Shown here: positions 24,808 through 33,644 of the stretch, piece after piece
Position numbering within the stretch: the stretch's first letter is position 1
Layout of the letters: each line of letters starts with the position of its first letter
Assembly (NCBI GenBank): GCA_965224095.1
Contig: OZ245039.1
Location: 1,178,001-1,242,000, forward strand
Source of the DNA: JBPEWY01 sp965224095
Lineage (GTDB): Bacteria > Bacteroidota > Bacteroidia > Flavobacteriales > Flavobacteriaceae
Direction: 5' to 3'
DNA length: 64,000 nt
Program-made: the position numbers and the translations under genes
Notes under the pieces: generated by a model
What the model saw: the letters and a program-made list of their open reading frames with translations, nothing else
Database searches by the model: none
Told to the model about the DNA's origin: nothing

Positions 24808-24835
24808 TGTTAATGTTGAGAGAAAAAAGGTTAAT
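24808..24835 (-). promoter_or_regulatory. Possible AraC-type operator upstream of the SnoaL lipoprotein gene
   Basis: On the minus strand ATTAACC and ATTAACA occur 21 bp apart, two helical turns, about 85 bp upstream of the SnoaL start and just after the AraC stop. Direct repeats with this spacing are typical of AraC-family sites. Weak on its own. Confidence 0.3.
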
Positions 24836-24850
24836 ATCGAACCAATAAGG

Positions 24851-25738
24851 CTAGATATAAGTTTTTTTGAAAGTATTAGGTGTAAATCCCGTATGTTTTT
24901 TGAAGTATTTTATAAAATTCGGAGGCTCATTAAAGCCAATATCATATGCGAGTTGTGTGCTTTTGATATTGGAATTTAGAAGAATTCTTTTGGCCTCCAA
25001 AATGATAAACTCATCAATGTACTGTTTCGCGGTAATATTGATGATTTCTTTACAAACCACGTTTAAATGCTTATAGGTTATGTTGAGTTTTTTAGCATAA
25101 TAATCTGCATTCCTGCTCTCTTTGTAGTGCTTTTTTAAAAGGGATTGAAAACTAATAAAAAGCGTGAGCTTCTCGGATTCTTTTAAATAAAGTGTCTGGT
25201 CTTTTTTTAATTCTTCTATTTTGGAAAAAATAATAGTAAATAAAGAATCGATGATTTTCTTTTTATTGAATTTCCCAGCTACTTTATAAAATTCATCAAA
25301 TAACAGGTTAATATATAAAATAGAGTCCGAGTTATCCGGAATCTGAATTTTTGGTGAGAATAAATGAGACGTAAATAATCTGATAACTGAATCTTTTGGA
25401 ATACTGTTTAGCTGTTTTTTAAAATATTCTTCGGTAAATAAAATAACATATCCTTTAACATCATCCTTAAACTTAAAAGCATTTACCTGACCTTTTGATA
25501 AATAAAACAAGGTGTTTTTTTGCGCTTTATACCAAATAAAATCAACCAAATGCTCCGTTTCTCCGCTTGAGAAAAATATCAGTTTATAAAAGTTTATTTG
25601 ATGCGATTTTTCGGGATGGTGGTCTAAAAACTTATCTTTTCGCCCGGCTATATTTTCCAGCCGAATAATTTCAATTCCTTCGATGTCAGGAAATCTTGAT
25701 TTGTATGCTATATTTGGTAATGCCCGCGTCATATCCAA
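24851..25738 (-). CDS. AraC family transcriptional regulator (295 aa)
   Basis: N-terminal cupin-like ligand domain (about 20-170; NFYKLIFFSSGETEHLVDF, LFYLSKGQVNAF) and C-terminal double helix-turn-helix (about 195-295), including KLNITYKHLNVVCKE and the second-helix motif STQLAYDIGFNEPPNFIKYFKKHTGFTPNTFKK that is diagnostic of AraC proteins. Related to the regulator at 32195. It lies directly upstream of a double SnoaL gene on the same strand and probably controls it. Confidence 0.92.
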   Translation of the reverse strand: MDMTRALPNIAYKSRFPDIEGIEIIRLENIAGRKDKFLDHHPEKSHQINFYKLIFFSSGETEHLVDFIWYKAQKNTLFYLSKGQVNAFKFKDDVKGYVILFTEEYFKKQLNSIPKDSVIRLFTSHLFSPKIQIPDNSDSILYINLLFDEFYKVAGKFNKKKIIDSLFTIIFSKIEELKKDQTLYLKESEKLTLFISFQSLLKKHYKESRNADYYAKKLNITYKHLNVVCKEIINITAKQYIDEFIILEAKRILLNSNIKSTQLAYDIGFNEPPNFIKYFKKHTGFTPNTFKKTYI

Positions 25739-25848
25739 ATATATTAATTTGAAATTTAGTCATCTTTATTTTTTAAAAGACTTCTATTCTTCACAAATGA
25801 CGTATCATTCAAGAAACATTAATATCATTACTAAAGAAAAAAGATAAC

Positions 25849-25910
25849 ATCATTTGCAGGTACGTGGATTATTAACATCCGAATCAACAGATTTTGTAAT
25901 GTTTTAAAAA
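25849..25910. repeat. 62-bp degenerate repeat, copy 1 (pair with 34994-35055)
   Basis: CAGATTTTGTAATGTTTTAA and three more A (25888-25910) match 35033-35055 at 22 of 23 positions. The 9-mer ATCATTTGC lies 39 bp before that in both places (25849 and 34994). On the minus strand both read F-K-T-L-Q-N-L in the same frame, so they are likely remnants of one gene family. Confidence 0.55.
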
Positions 25911-26028
25911 ACAACAATAAGAGCTGATAAACCGGCACCATCGTTAGAATTCCTGTCCTGGTCACCGAAGGTAATTAAAATACTGCTGATATTCAATCCC
26001 AAAATCTCGTAGGTTTTATTAAGATTTG
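25908..26028 (-). pseudogene. Possible 3' remnant of an outer-membrane protein gene
   Basis: A minus-strand frame without start reads ILGLNISSILITFGDQDRNS, then NDGAGLSALIVVF and stop. The alternating hydrophobic pattern and terminal Phe recall the end of a beta-barrel protein. No upstream part exists before a TGA. The rest of the 25739-26191 gap shows nothing further. Confidence 0.25.
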
Positions 26029-26191
26029 AACTTACTCATTTAAGTTAATTTTAAAATGAATTATTTGCGTATAACTTAAATTACAGAAGAAAAAACAGCA
26101 AAATATTGTATCTAAAATCTAATATATTTCATTTAAAAAAATTTGGCTATAGGTGGCTCTTATTAAGAGTATTCGTTTAATATTACGCAAA

Positions 26192-26887
26192 TCAAAATTG
26201 ATGTGCTTTTACATTTTTTATAGAATCTTCAACTTGAATTCTAACCATATCATAGACATTAGGAGAACTGTTGCCATTTATAATTGACAACTCGGTACAA
26301 GCAATTACAATATTGGCATTTCGCGCATAATTTTTTAACAGCATATTATACTGGTTTACCAATTCGGTTGTTTCAGTGCCCCTATATACTTTCTGTCTTA
26401 TACTGTCAATAAAATGCATATCAGCCTTTATTGGATTTTGAATACTTATATTATTGGCTTTAAAAGTTGAATTTATATACTCTGAATTCACGATATATAA
26501 AGAGCCTATCAAAACAACATTATCAACATTGTTTTCTTTTAATTTTTCAATCGTGCTTTTTACCGGATGAATTAAATTAACAGGTACATTTTTATTCTTA
26601 AAAATCCAATCAATTGTTTCATGTAGCGTAATATTTGGGATTACAATTGAGTCTATTTCAAGAGTTAGGAGTTGTTCAAGATAATCACTTACAATTTTAC
26701 TTAATGCTTCCGAAGGATTTGGTAATAGCTGATTTATTTTATCGAAGTTGACATTTAATAACTTGAAAGGGCATGTACTATAACCACCGTATAAATTGTT
26801 GTATTGCCTATTGAGTTCTTCAATATAAAATAGAGTAGTCTTACTACCCAATCCTAGTATTCCTATATTTTGATTATCAAAGGCCAT
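26192..26887 (-). CDS. Asp/Glu racemase-superfamily protein lacking the first catalytic Cys
   Basis: A 231-aa cytoplasmic protein of the aspartate/glutamate racemase fold: N-terminal GILGLGSKTTLFYIEEL, middle segment DSIVIPNITLHE near 80, C-terminal IVIACTELSII near 200. In true two-cysteine racemases the middle motif is PCNTAH; here the Cys is replaced (PNITLH), while the second Cys (ACTE) is kept. Single-Cys members of the superfamily such as arylmalonate decarboxylase use only the second Cys, so a decarboxylase or isomerase is more likely than a racemase. Last gene of the egt operon, 3 bp after egtD. Confidence 0.82.
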   Translation of the reverse strand: MAFDNQNIGILGLGSKTTLFYIEELNRQYNNLYGGYSTCPFKLLNVNFDKINQLLPNPSEALSKIVSDYLEQLLTLEIDSIVIPNITLHETIDWIFKNKNVPVNLIHPVKSTIEKLKENNVDNVVLIGSLYIVNSEYINSTFKANNISIQNPIKADMHFIDSIRQKVYRGTETTELVNQYNMLLKNYARNANIVIACTELSIINGNSSPNVYDMVRIQVEDSIKNVKAHQF

Positions 26888-26890
26888 TCT

Positions 26891-27838
26891 TTAATTTCTG
26901 TTTAAAATATAACTGGCAAAATACGTTTTACTGTCTGTCAAGCTGTCTTGAATATTAAAATCTGTATGCTCAATAATTTTTTGGATAATGGCATCATTAT
27001 ATTTTCTTGAAATTTCAGTAAAAATCTTTTCCCCTTTTTCAAATTGAAAAGTTTTATTCAGCTTTTTTATTGTTACCCTTTGTGCTTTTGTACTTACTAA
27101 ATAGCTTTTAGCTATTCCTGCTTCTTCAGAATACTCAGGAGCATGAACAAAAGTGTCTAAATCAAAATCTGCATCTAATTCAGAGTTAATCCTGGTTAAT
27201 AGATTGAGATTGAAGGCGGCAGTAACCCCACTACTATCGTTGTATGCTGGTAATACAATTGATGCTGGTTTTATAAGATCTACACCTAACAATAGCTTGT
27301 CATTTTTATTCAAATTGGACCCAAGCTGGTATATAAATTCTGAAGCGCGTTTATCATTTAAATTTCCAATATTAGAACCTAAAAACAGTACAACTTTTGG
27401 ATGATGTGTATATTTGAAAGACTCAAGTACTTCAAAATAATCACCTTGTTTTTTCTTAACTGAAACTTCAGGTAATTCTCTAAATAAAGTTTCTTCTAGG
27501 TTATCTAAAGCATTTCTTGAAATATCGATCGGGAAATAATCAAATCTATAATTATCCTCGCTGAGGCACTTCAATAACTCTTTTGTTTTTAATCCATCTC
27601 CGGCACCTAATTCAATGAGCTCAAAATATTCATTGGGATTCATCTTTAAGGTCTCGATTATGTTTTTTGATTTAGTTTGAAAAATTTCTAATTCACATCG
27701 CGTTAAATAATATTCAGGAAGATGCATTATTTTAATAAATAAGGAATCTCCTATCTTATCGTAAAAATACTTTGACGATAAGTATTTAGGTGACGCAGAC
27801 AACCCTGTATCGATATCATTTTTAAATTGTTTGTTCAT
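26891..27838 (-). CDS. egtD: EgtD-like histidine N-alpha-methyltransferase, variant substrate motif
   Basis: EgtD uses three SAM to make hercynine from histidine. This 315-aa protein has the SAM site ELGAGDGLKTKELL near 75, FLGSNIGNL near 150, GVDLIKPASIVLPAYND near 185 and the C-terminal FTEISRKY (the Glu and Ser that hold the imidazole in mycobacterial EgtD). The usual EMHL/EMYL motif before it reads KSYL here, so the Met equivalent to M252 is Ser and the preceding Glu is Lys. Histidine may therefore not be the best substrate. I take the ATG at 27838 (MNKQFKNDIDTGLS), 2 bp from the egtB stop, instead of the longer frame from 27874. Confidence 0.88.
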   Translation of the reverse strand: MNKQFKNDIDTGLSASPKYLSSKYFYDKIGDSLFIKIMHLPEYYLTRCELEIFQTKSKNIIETLKMNPNEYFELIELGAGDGLKTKELLKCLSEDNYRFDYFPIDISRNALDNLEETLFRELPEVSVKKKQGDYFEVLESFKYTHHPKVVLFLGSNIGNLNDKRASEFIYQLGSNLNKNDKLLLGVDLIKPASIVLPAYNDSSGVTAAFNLNLLTRINSELDADFDLDTFVHAPEYSEEAGIAKSYLVSTKAQRVTIKKLNKTFQFEKGEKIFTEISRKYNDAIIQKIIEHTDFNIQDSLTDSKTYFASYILNRN

Positions 27839-27840
27839 AC

Positions 27841-28989
27841 TTATTTGACAAGACGTATACCTGTAAACTGCCACCTTTCATCTGGATGAAAGAAATTACG
27901 GTATGTTTTTCGACTATGGTTTGGTGAGGTTGCTACTGAAGCTCCCCGTAGCACCATTTGGTTAATCATAAATTTGCCATTGTATTCACCAATAGCGCCT
28001 TCAGCTTTTTTAAAATTAGGATAAGGTAAGTAGGCACTATGTGTCCATTCCCAACGTTTTCCCCATTTGAAGTTTTCTGAAGCAATCTCCCACTCAAACT
28101 CTGTTGGTAGACGCATACCTTTCCACTCGGCAAAGGCAGCAGCTTCATAAAAACTTACATGGCTTAGTATGGATTTCGGATTCACGATTTGTAGGCCTGA
28201 AAGCGTGAAATAATGCCATTTGCCATTTATTTTATGCCAATACAAAGGTGACTGAATGTTATTTTTCTGAACCCAACTCCAACCTTCATCCAACCAAAGA
28301 TTAAAGTCAGAGTAACCTCCATTTTCTATAAAATCTATAAATTCTTGATTTGTAACAAGTGCCTTGCTAATTTCAAAATCATTTAGATACACCTTATGCT
28401 TCCCCAACTCATTGTCGTAACAAAAACCCTTCCCCTGAAAACCGACTTCATAAATATTTTCTTTTATTGTGACAAACCCTGAAGATTCGTTTTCCACATC
28501 CAACCGGTTAAAGTTTTCATCATATACTGGAAAAATTGGGTTATTTCCTAATGTGTATTTTATATCTGTTATTAAGAGCTCCTGATGTTGCTGTTCATGA
28601 TTAATACCTAATACAACCAAGCCTATTAATTCATTTGAATTATTGTCCTCGAGAAGTTTTTCCATATGTGCGTCTACGTACAACCGATAATTATAAACCT
28701 CGTTTACATTTGGACGCGTTATATTTCCTCTATCAGCTCTAAGAATTCTTTCTCCGGCATTATTGTAGTAGCTGTTGAATAGAAAAGCAAAATCAGTATC
28801 AAAAGTCTTATAATTGAGGGCGTACTTTTTCAATATAAACTCTTCGAAAAACCAGGTTGTATGTGCTAAATGCCATTTCGGCGGGCTCGCAAAAACAGAA
28901 GATTGCACAACATAATCTTCTGTTTTTAAAGGATCACACAGTTTAGCGGTATAATCTCTTGTTGACTTATATAATTCTAATACACTCAC
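27841..28989 (-). CDS. egtB: EgtB-like sulfoxide synthase (iron-dependent C-S bond formation)
   Basis: EgtB joins a thiol donor to hercynine using O2 and a mononuclear iron. The 382-aa protein has an N-terminal DinB-like domain carrying the three His ligands (WHLAHTTWFFEE near 40; INHEQQHQELL near 130) and a C-terminal FGE/sulfatase-modifying-type domain (VTNQEFIDFIENGGY; RLPTEFEWEIASENFKWGKR; YRNFFHPDERWQFTGIRL). Ligands appear intact. No EgtA, EgtC or EgtE is nearby, so the thiol donor and the C-S lyase step are open. Placed between a SnoaL gene (8 bp) and egtD (2 bp): clearly one operon. Confidence 0.92.
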   Translation of the reverse strand: MSVLELYKSTRDYTAKLCDPLKTEDYVVQSSVFASPPKWHLAHTTWFFEEFILKKYALNYKTFDTDFAFLFNSYYNNAGERILRADRGNITRPNVNEVYNYRLYVDAHMEKLLEDNNSNELIGLVVLGINHEQQHQELLITDIKYTLGNNPIFPVYDENFNRLDVENESSGFVTIKENIYEVGFQGKGFCYDNELGKHKVYLNDFEISKALVTNQEFIDFIENGGYSDFNLWLDEGWSWVQKNNIQSPLYWHKINGKWHYFTLSGLQIVNPKSILSHVSFYEAAAFAEWKGMRLPTEFEWEIASENFKWGKRWEWTHSAYLPYPNFKKAEGAIGEYNGKFMINQMVLRGASVATSPNHSRKTYRNFFHPDERWQFTGIRLVK

Positions 28990-28997
28990 AATTTATT

Positions 28998-29765
28998 CTA
29001 GAATTTTCCGCTATTTGCCAGCTCAGCACGTGGAGGAATAGGCTCTTTATTATCCCAATGTTCGACTATCATTCCATCTTCAATTCGGAATAAATCGAAT
29101 CCAGCAAACTCATTTCCTTCAATTACGATTTTAGAAAAACTCATAACATGGTCGCCCTGTCCGATAATCTTAAATATAAAATCATAATATATATCATGTT
29201 CAGCAAGTAGTTTCTTTACAGGTTCAATACCATTTGGCACATTTGGTGCATGTTGTATGTAGTCTTTGTGAATGTATTTATCAATAAAATCGTACTTGCC
29301 GTTTTGAAACACATCGTTGATAAGATTCTTTACTAATTCTTTGTTTTCTTCAGTTTTATCTAAATCTTTTAACTCAAACTCGCCAAGTACTACATCATTG
29401 CCGGATGCAGTATCATCAGGTTCTACGTATGCTGCAATTACATCCCAATGTTCTAAAATTTTATCATTTTCATCGGTATAGAATAAATCGGTGGTCACCC
29501 ATTTGGCAGTACCCTTGTCAATATCCTGGTACACGTGTACAAAAACATATCTGCCATCTTCTATGGTTCTTATCACGCGAATATCCCTGTCATTGGTCCT
29601 GTTCAAAAAATCGGAAAAGAACTCTTTGAAGCCTGCTGCTCCGTCTTTTACTCCGGTACTGTGCTGTGTGTAACGGTGGCCGGTGTATTCATCTACCACT
29701 TCTATATGCCCTTCTTTGATTCCCTTTAAATAAAGGTTTTTTGCATTTTCTAATTTTTTACTCAT
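28998..29765 (-). CDS. Cytoplasmic double SnoaL-like protein (255 aa)
   Basis: Two NTF2-fold SnoaL-like domains without signal peptide. The first contains YTQHSTGVKDG and ends ILEHWDVIAAY near 105; the second contains YIQHAPNVPNG and ends LFRIEDGMIVEHWDNKEPIP near 240. Unlike its three relatives in the window it should be cytosolic, next to EgtB and EgtD, and may act on their product. The stop lies 8 bp before the egtB start. Confidence 0.87.
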   Translation of the reverse strand: MSKKLENAKNLYLKGIKEGHIEVVDEYTGHRYTQHSTGVKDGAAGFKEFFSDFLNRTNDRDIRVIRTIEDGRYVFVHVYQDIDKGTAKWVTTDLFYTDENDKILEHWDVIAAYVEPDDTASGNDVVLGEFELKDLDKTEENKELVKNLINDVFQNGKYDFIDKYIHKDYIQHAPNVPNGIEPVKKLLAEHDIYYDFIFKIIGQGDHVMSFSKIVIEGNEFAGFDLFRIEDGMIVEHWDNKEPIPPRAELANSGKF

Positions 29766-29840
29766 TTTTTTATGCTTTAAGTTAATATCTTAATCAAAGC
29801 TTCTTGATTGCGGCAAGAAGCTTGAAAAGCAATTGGTAAT

Positions 29841-30728
29841 CTAAAACTTACCATTTTCATTTTTCCATTCCGATTTTGGTGGAATCGATTGTATGACATC
29901 CCAATGCTCTACTATTTTATTGTCCTCTAAACGAAACAAATCATAGTAGGCCACATGCTCTCCCTTGCCGAACGTTCCTTCACTTATCGCCAACACAAAA
30001 TTGCCCTCACCCAATACTCTTTGAAGTTTGGTATAGGTCATTTCCAAGCCATTTTCTTCAAAGTACTTCATGGCTTTACTCAACCCATCTAATCCATCAC
30101 TACCCTGCGAATTATGCTGTAAATATTCTTTAGTACTAATGTAATTGGTTATGTCACCTTTACCATTTACAAAAATGTTGGTGATAAAATCTTTCACCAA
30201 TTTTTTGTTGGCATCTGTTTTGTCCTTATCCATGACTTTTGTTGGTCCATCAACCTGTGTTCTTCCACTGGGATTTGGCGGGGTAACTGTTCCTGTATTA
30301 TCCCAGTGTTCGGCCACTTTGCCGTCCTCCATTCTCCAAACATCAAATGCAACTATTTCTTTAGCACCAAAAGGCTCTGCATTGTTATAAGTATTGTGCA
30401 AGACGATGAAATCACCATCCTGTAAAATTCGATGTGTGGTGTAGCTTGTTTTAGCTTGTTTCAATGTTGGAAGTAGCCCGATTACAAATTGACGCCCTGT
30501 CGGTATTGATAGATTGTGTTGGATATAATCCTCCTTAAAATACTTTTTGATTCCATCAGCACTATAAGCCACAAAGAAAGCATCTTGGGCTTTCATGGCT
30601 ATTGATTTTAAATCCTTGGGTTCTAAATTTATGCTACCTTCTGTTGTTGTAGGTTCTGTTTTTTTTTCTTGAGAATTGCAGCCTACAATAAATACTACAC
30701 TCAATAGCAAAATAATTAGGTTTTTCAT
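29841..30728 (-). CDS. Lipoprotein with two SnoaL-like domains (295 aa)
   Basis: Lipoprotein signal LIILLLSVVFIVGC (Cys 17). Two SnoaL-like domains with YIQHNLSIPTG and YLQHNSQGSDG and the closing motifs VWRMEDGKVAEHWDNT and LFRLEDNKIVEHWDVI. Very similar in architecture and wording to the protein at 23842-24726, which suggests duplication. Expected at the outer membrane or periplasm. Part of the seven-gene operon; 75 bp separate it from the cytoplasmic SnoaL gene. Confidence 0.86.
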   Translation of the reverse strand: MKNLIILLLSVVFIVGCNSQEKKTEPTTTEGSINLEPKDLKSIAMKAQDAFFVAYSADGIKKYFKEDYIQHNLSIPTGRQFVIGLLPTLKQAKTSYTTHRILQDGDFIVLHNTYNNAEPFGAKEIVAFDVWRMEDGKVAEHWDNTGTVTPPNPSGRTQVDGPTKVMDKDKTDANKKLVKDFITNIFVNGKGDITNYISTKEYLQHNSQGSDGLDGLSKAMKYFEENGLEMTYTKLQRVLGEGNFVLAISEGTFGKGEHVAYYDLFRLEDNKIVEHWDVIQSIPPKSEWKNENGKF

Positions 30729-30757
30729 AATGATTAAGTAATTAATTTATATTCGGC

Positions 30758-31222
30758 TTATTTTTCTACTAAAACTAAATTTTCAATAATCCCCCCGTCA
30801 AATCGAATAAATTGATCTTTTGTGCCAAAGCGAAATATGCCGGTCGAGTACATTACATTGTTGTTAAAATTGAATATTAAAGTGGTATAGTCAGGATGAG
30901 ATTCTTCTAACCAACTTACTAAATACATTTTATCCCCTATTTTCCGTGAAAGATACTTTAAGTCCTGGTTGCCATGGCCTTTTCTTGGTCCGGCTATCCA
31001 TTCATACTTGAGCATGCCATCATAAAATTCAATTGCAATACCGCCTCCATTGGTGTAGTAATAATGCATAGATGTTCCATCGAGCAGGTGCTCGTGTTTT
31101 TTTGCCTCTGCTTCTTTTTTAACCTTCTCTAAAGAAGATTCTGATTGTTTTTTTTGAGCATTCATAAAGTTTACACCAGCCATTATTGTAACAACTAGTA
31201 AAATTGTTCTTAAAAATTTCAT
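30758..31222 (-). CDS. Exported MoaF-like (lipocalin-like fold) protein (154 aa)
   Basis: Signal peptide 1-22 (ILLVVTIMAGVNFMNAQ). The mature domain has HYYYTNGGGIAIEFYDG, LKYEWIAGPRKGHGNQDLKY, KIGDKMYLVSWLEESHPDY and TLIFNFNNNVMYSTGIF, the last two being like the MoaF domain, a small beta-barrel with suspected ligand binding. Not linked to molybdenum cofactor here. Its ATG overlaps the upstream radical SAM stop by 4 bp. Confidence 0.7.
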   Translation of the reverse strand: MKFLRTILLVVTIMAGVNFMNAQKKQSESSLEKVKKEAEAKKHEHLLDGTSMHYYYTNGGGIAIEFYDGMLKYEWIAGPRKGHGNQDLKYLSRKIGDKMYLVSWLEESHPDYTTLIFNFNNNVMYSTGIFRFGTKDQFIRFDGGIIENLVLVEK

Positions 31223-32088
31223 TCTATTAAGTTTTGATTGGTTACATGATGAACAATCTCATCAAATTTTAATTTTAAGTTATGTTTTAAAAGATTTTCT
31301 CTTAAAATAGGTTCTATTTCTTCTCTATACTTCTTTAACTGAGAGGTAGAGTAGACTTCCCGAATTTCCTTTTTCTCGCTCCGGAGCATTTTATTCATTT
31401 TAAGCCTTACATACCTGGGAAGATTTAAGTACTCTATCTTTACATCGTTAGTTCCAGCCTTTTTTATTTCGGCAAATAGTTTATCAATCAATTCCGGCTT
31501 TAATTTCATATGCGGTAAAAAGGGGCCAACAAACACATAGGTTTTAATACCAGCATCATTTAATTTTTTTAACGTTCTAAGTCTTGCGCTGGCCAATGGC
31601 GCCTGAACTTCTAAAAAGCGACTTAGTTTATCATCTGTGGTAGTAATTGATAACCCAACTTCCAGATTAGGGATTTTTTTAAGGAGTTCTATATCGTCTA
31701 AAATCATGGGGGATTTAGTTAGAATACCTATTCTTCCCTGATAATTGTTTTTTACAAATACTTCCAAAATACCTCTGGTTAATCTGTATTTTTTTTCAAC
31801 TCCCTGATATGGATCGGTTACGGTGCTTATAGCAATTTTAGGATGAGGTTTTTTTTTCGCCAATCGCTTTATATCCTTTTTCATCAATTCTACGGCATTC
31901 CTTTTTACATAGACGTAGTTCCCCCAATTACTATTGGGTTCACCAACAAATCGTCCCATAAAACTCGCGAAGCAATACATACAGGCAAATTGACAGCCTG
32001 TATATGGATTGATAACATAATCAGCACTAGGAACCTGAGTCACTCCTATAATTGATTTTGCTTCTACTTCCTGTATTTTAAAAGACAT
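31219..32088 (-). CDS. Radical SAM protein, SPL-type (Rv2578c-like)
   Basis: A 289-aa radical SAM enzyme. The cluster motif CQFACMYCF (C-x3-C-x2-C) begins near residue 32, with NPYTGC before it, as in the SPL/Rv2578c subgroup. Downstream features ISTVTDPYQGVEKKYRLTRGILE, IGILTKSPMILDDIELL and VGLSITTTDDKL also match that subgroup. These proteins resemble spore photoproduct lyase, but their substrates are not established. It is the first gene of the seven-gene operon, with a 40-bp shared element starting 53 bp before its ATG. Confidence 0.88.
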   Translation of the reverse strand: MSFKIQEVEAKSIIGVTQVPSADYVINPYTGCQFACMYCFASFMGRFVGEPNSNWGNYVYVKRNAVELMKKDIKRLAKKKPHPKIAISTVTDPYQGVEKKYRLTRGILEVFVKNNYQGRIGILTKSPMILDDIELLKKIPNLEVGLSITTTDDKLSRFLEVQAPLASARLRTLKKLNDAGIKTYVFVGPFLPHMKLKPELIDKLFAEIKKAGTNDVKIEYLNLPRYVRLKMNKMLRSEKKEIREVYSTSQLKKYREEIEPILRENLLKHNLKLKFDEIVHHVTNQNLIE

Positions 32089-32140
32089 AAATCTTTGGGA
32101 TTATTTACACCTCAAAATTAAAATCAGGTAGAATCCTGTA

Positions 32141-32180
32141 AAAGGTAAATTATTTTAAAATCATGTAAATAATGGTAAAT
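32141..32180 (-). promoter_or_regulatory. 40-bp shared regulatory element, copy upstream of the radical SAM/egt operon
   Basis: This 40-bp block matches 34690-34729 at 33 of 40 positions without gaps, and begins exactly 53 bp before the ATG in both cases. On the minus strand it contains direct repeats of ATTTACC-type boxes (ATTTACC, ATTTACA 10 bp on, ATTTACC 30 bp on), the spacing expected of an AraC-family operator. The AraC gene at 32195 is adjacent. Confidence 0.6.
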
Positions 32181-32194
32181 GTTGAAATAATAGC

Positions 32195-33091
32195 CTATTT
32201 TGTCATCACATTTCTAAATTGACTTGGTGTTTGGTTTGTGTGCTTTTTGAAGAATTTTGCAAAATTCGTTGTTTCATCAAAACCTACTAAATAAGCTACT
32301 TCGCTAACGTTATTTCTACTGTCAACAAGTAATCTCTTTGCATTTAATATAAGCACAGAGTCAATAAAAACCTTAACAGATTTATTGGTAAATGTTTTAA
32401 CCGCCTGATTAAGTTGATGAATAGAACATCCTAACATATTGGCATAATCGATAGCGTTTCTTGTATGAAAAATGTTTTGGTCTAATACTCTCTGAAATCT
32501 AATAAACAACTTTTTCATTTCAGTATTGGGAATCTCTACCGAAGGTAGTTGAGATCTTATTTTTAAAATTAATGTCCTTAACAATGTCTGTAAAACTTCT
32601 TGACGAACCTGATATGCTACATCTGCATATTCCTCATAAATAAGTTCAATTAATGAATGGAAAGTTCTAAAATGAGAATCATTCGTTATATTTAATATAG
32701 GAGAAAATAAAGCTGTATTGTAAGGGTAATTATAGGACAGTTCGTTAAACTGCATTTGATTCTTATATAGAAAATTCTCGGTAAAAAGGACAGTATATCC
32801 ATCACTGGTTCGATGATTTTGCCAAGAATGGATTTGATTCTTGCCAACAAATAAAACACTTCCTTTTTCAAAATCATAGGTTTCAAAATCAATATGGTGC
32901 CTCCCCTTTCCCTCTTTAATAAAAATTATTTGGTAGAATTTAACAATCTTGGCTGAGGTTAATAGAGATAAATCTATCTTTTCATACAGGTCTTTAATTT
33001 TAATAATATCGAAACCAACTATTTCCAGATCTTCTCGAAACAGCAAATTAGGAAGCTCTCTATTTTCTTTTTTATTTGACAATTTTTTCAA
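32195..33091 (-). CDS. AraC family transcriptional regulator (298 aa)
   Basis: Cupin-like N-terminal half (FYQIIFIKEGKGRHHIDFE, GSVLFVGKNQIHSWQ) and C-terminal AraC helix-turn-helix pair, ending VSEVAYLVGFDETTNFAKFFKKHTNQTPSQFR. It lies between the two copies of the 40-bp element and overlaps the TMEM175-like gene upstream by 20 bp, so both are probably translated from one mRNA. Likely regulator of the radical SAM/egt operon and of the SnoaL gene at 33768, by inference. Confidence 0.92.
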   Translation of the reverse strand: MKKLSNKKENRELPNLLFREDLEIVGFDIIKIKDLYEKIDLSLLTSAKIVKFYQIIFIKEGKGRHHIDFETYDFEKGSVLFVGKNQIHSWQNHRTSDGYTVLFTENFLYKNQMQFNELSYNYPYNTALFSPILNITNDSHFRTFHSLIELIYEEYADVAYQVRQEVLQTLLRTLILKIRSQLPSVEIPNTEMKKLFIRFQRVLDQNIFHTRNAIDYANMLGCSIHQLNQAVKTFTNKSVKVFIDSVLILNAKRLLVDSRNNVSEVAYLVGFDETTNFAKFFKKHTNQTPSQFRNVMTK

Positions 33092-33644
33092 TTCGTTTAT
33101 TTGGAATAAGCCAAATTAGAGCTACTATTATATAACAAGCCACAGCGGGCCACGGTGCATAATAAGCTACCACTAATCCTATAATATATATAAGTAGCGA
33201 CACTTTCTCCTTATATTTTTTCCCGAGGATATTTCTTAAAGCAAAATCCTTCTTGTGCTCCTTGATAATAACCACTTGTAAAATGTTATATGCAACACCG
33301 CACATTAATAAGGTAAAACCATAAAACAAAAGCGGAACGGGTTCAAGGTGATGTTCTCCAAGCCACGAAGTGACAAATGGAATAAGGGATAACCAAAAAA
33401 GTAAATGTAAATTCGCCCATAGAATTTTTCCATTAACCTTTTTGGCTATTTGAAACAAATGATGATGATTATTCCAATAAATACCAACATAAATAAAGCT
33501 TAGAATGTAGCTTATGAATATTGGTATTTTTGGAATTAAAGCTTCTAAAGAAGTGTCTTTGGGTGCTTCAAGTTCTAATACCATTATAGTAATAACGATT
33601 GCTAATACGCCATCACTAAATGCTTCTAATCTATTGGTTTTCAT
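33072..33644 (-). CDS. TMEM175-family potassium channel-like protein
   Basis: A 190-aa membrane protein. The first helix carries the RLEAFSDGVLAIVIT motif that defines TMEM175 (DUF1211) proteins; further helices follow at about 40-60, 75-95, 105-125, 145-165 and 170-182. Bacterial members form leaky K+ channels. Overlaps the AraC start by 20 bp. Confidence 0.9.
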   Translation of the reverse strand: MKTNRLEAFSDGVLAIVITIMVLELEAPKDTSLEALIPKIPIFISYILSFIYVGIYWNNHHHLFQIAKKVNGKILWANLHLLFWLSLIPFVTSWLGEHHLEPVPLLFYGFTLLMCGVAYNILQVVIIKEHKKDFALRNILGKKYKEKVSLLIYIIGLVVAYYAPWPAVACYIIVALIWLIPNKRIEKIVK

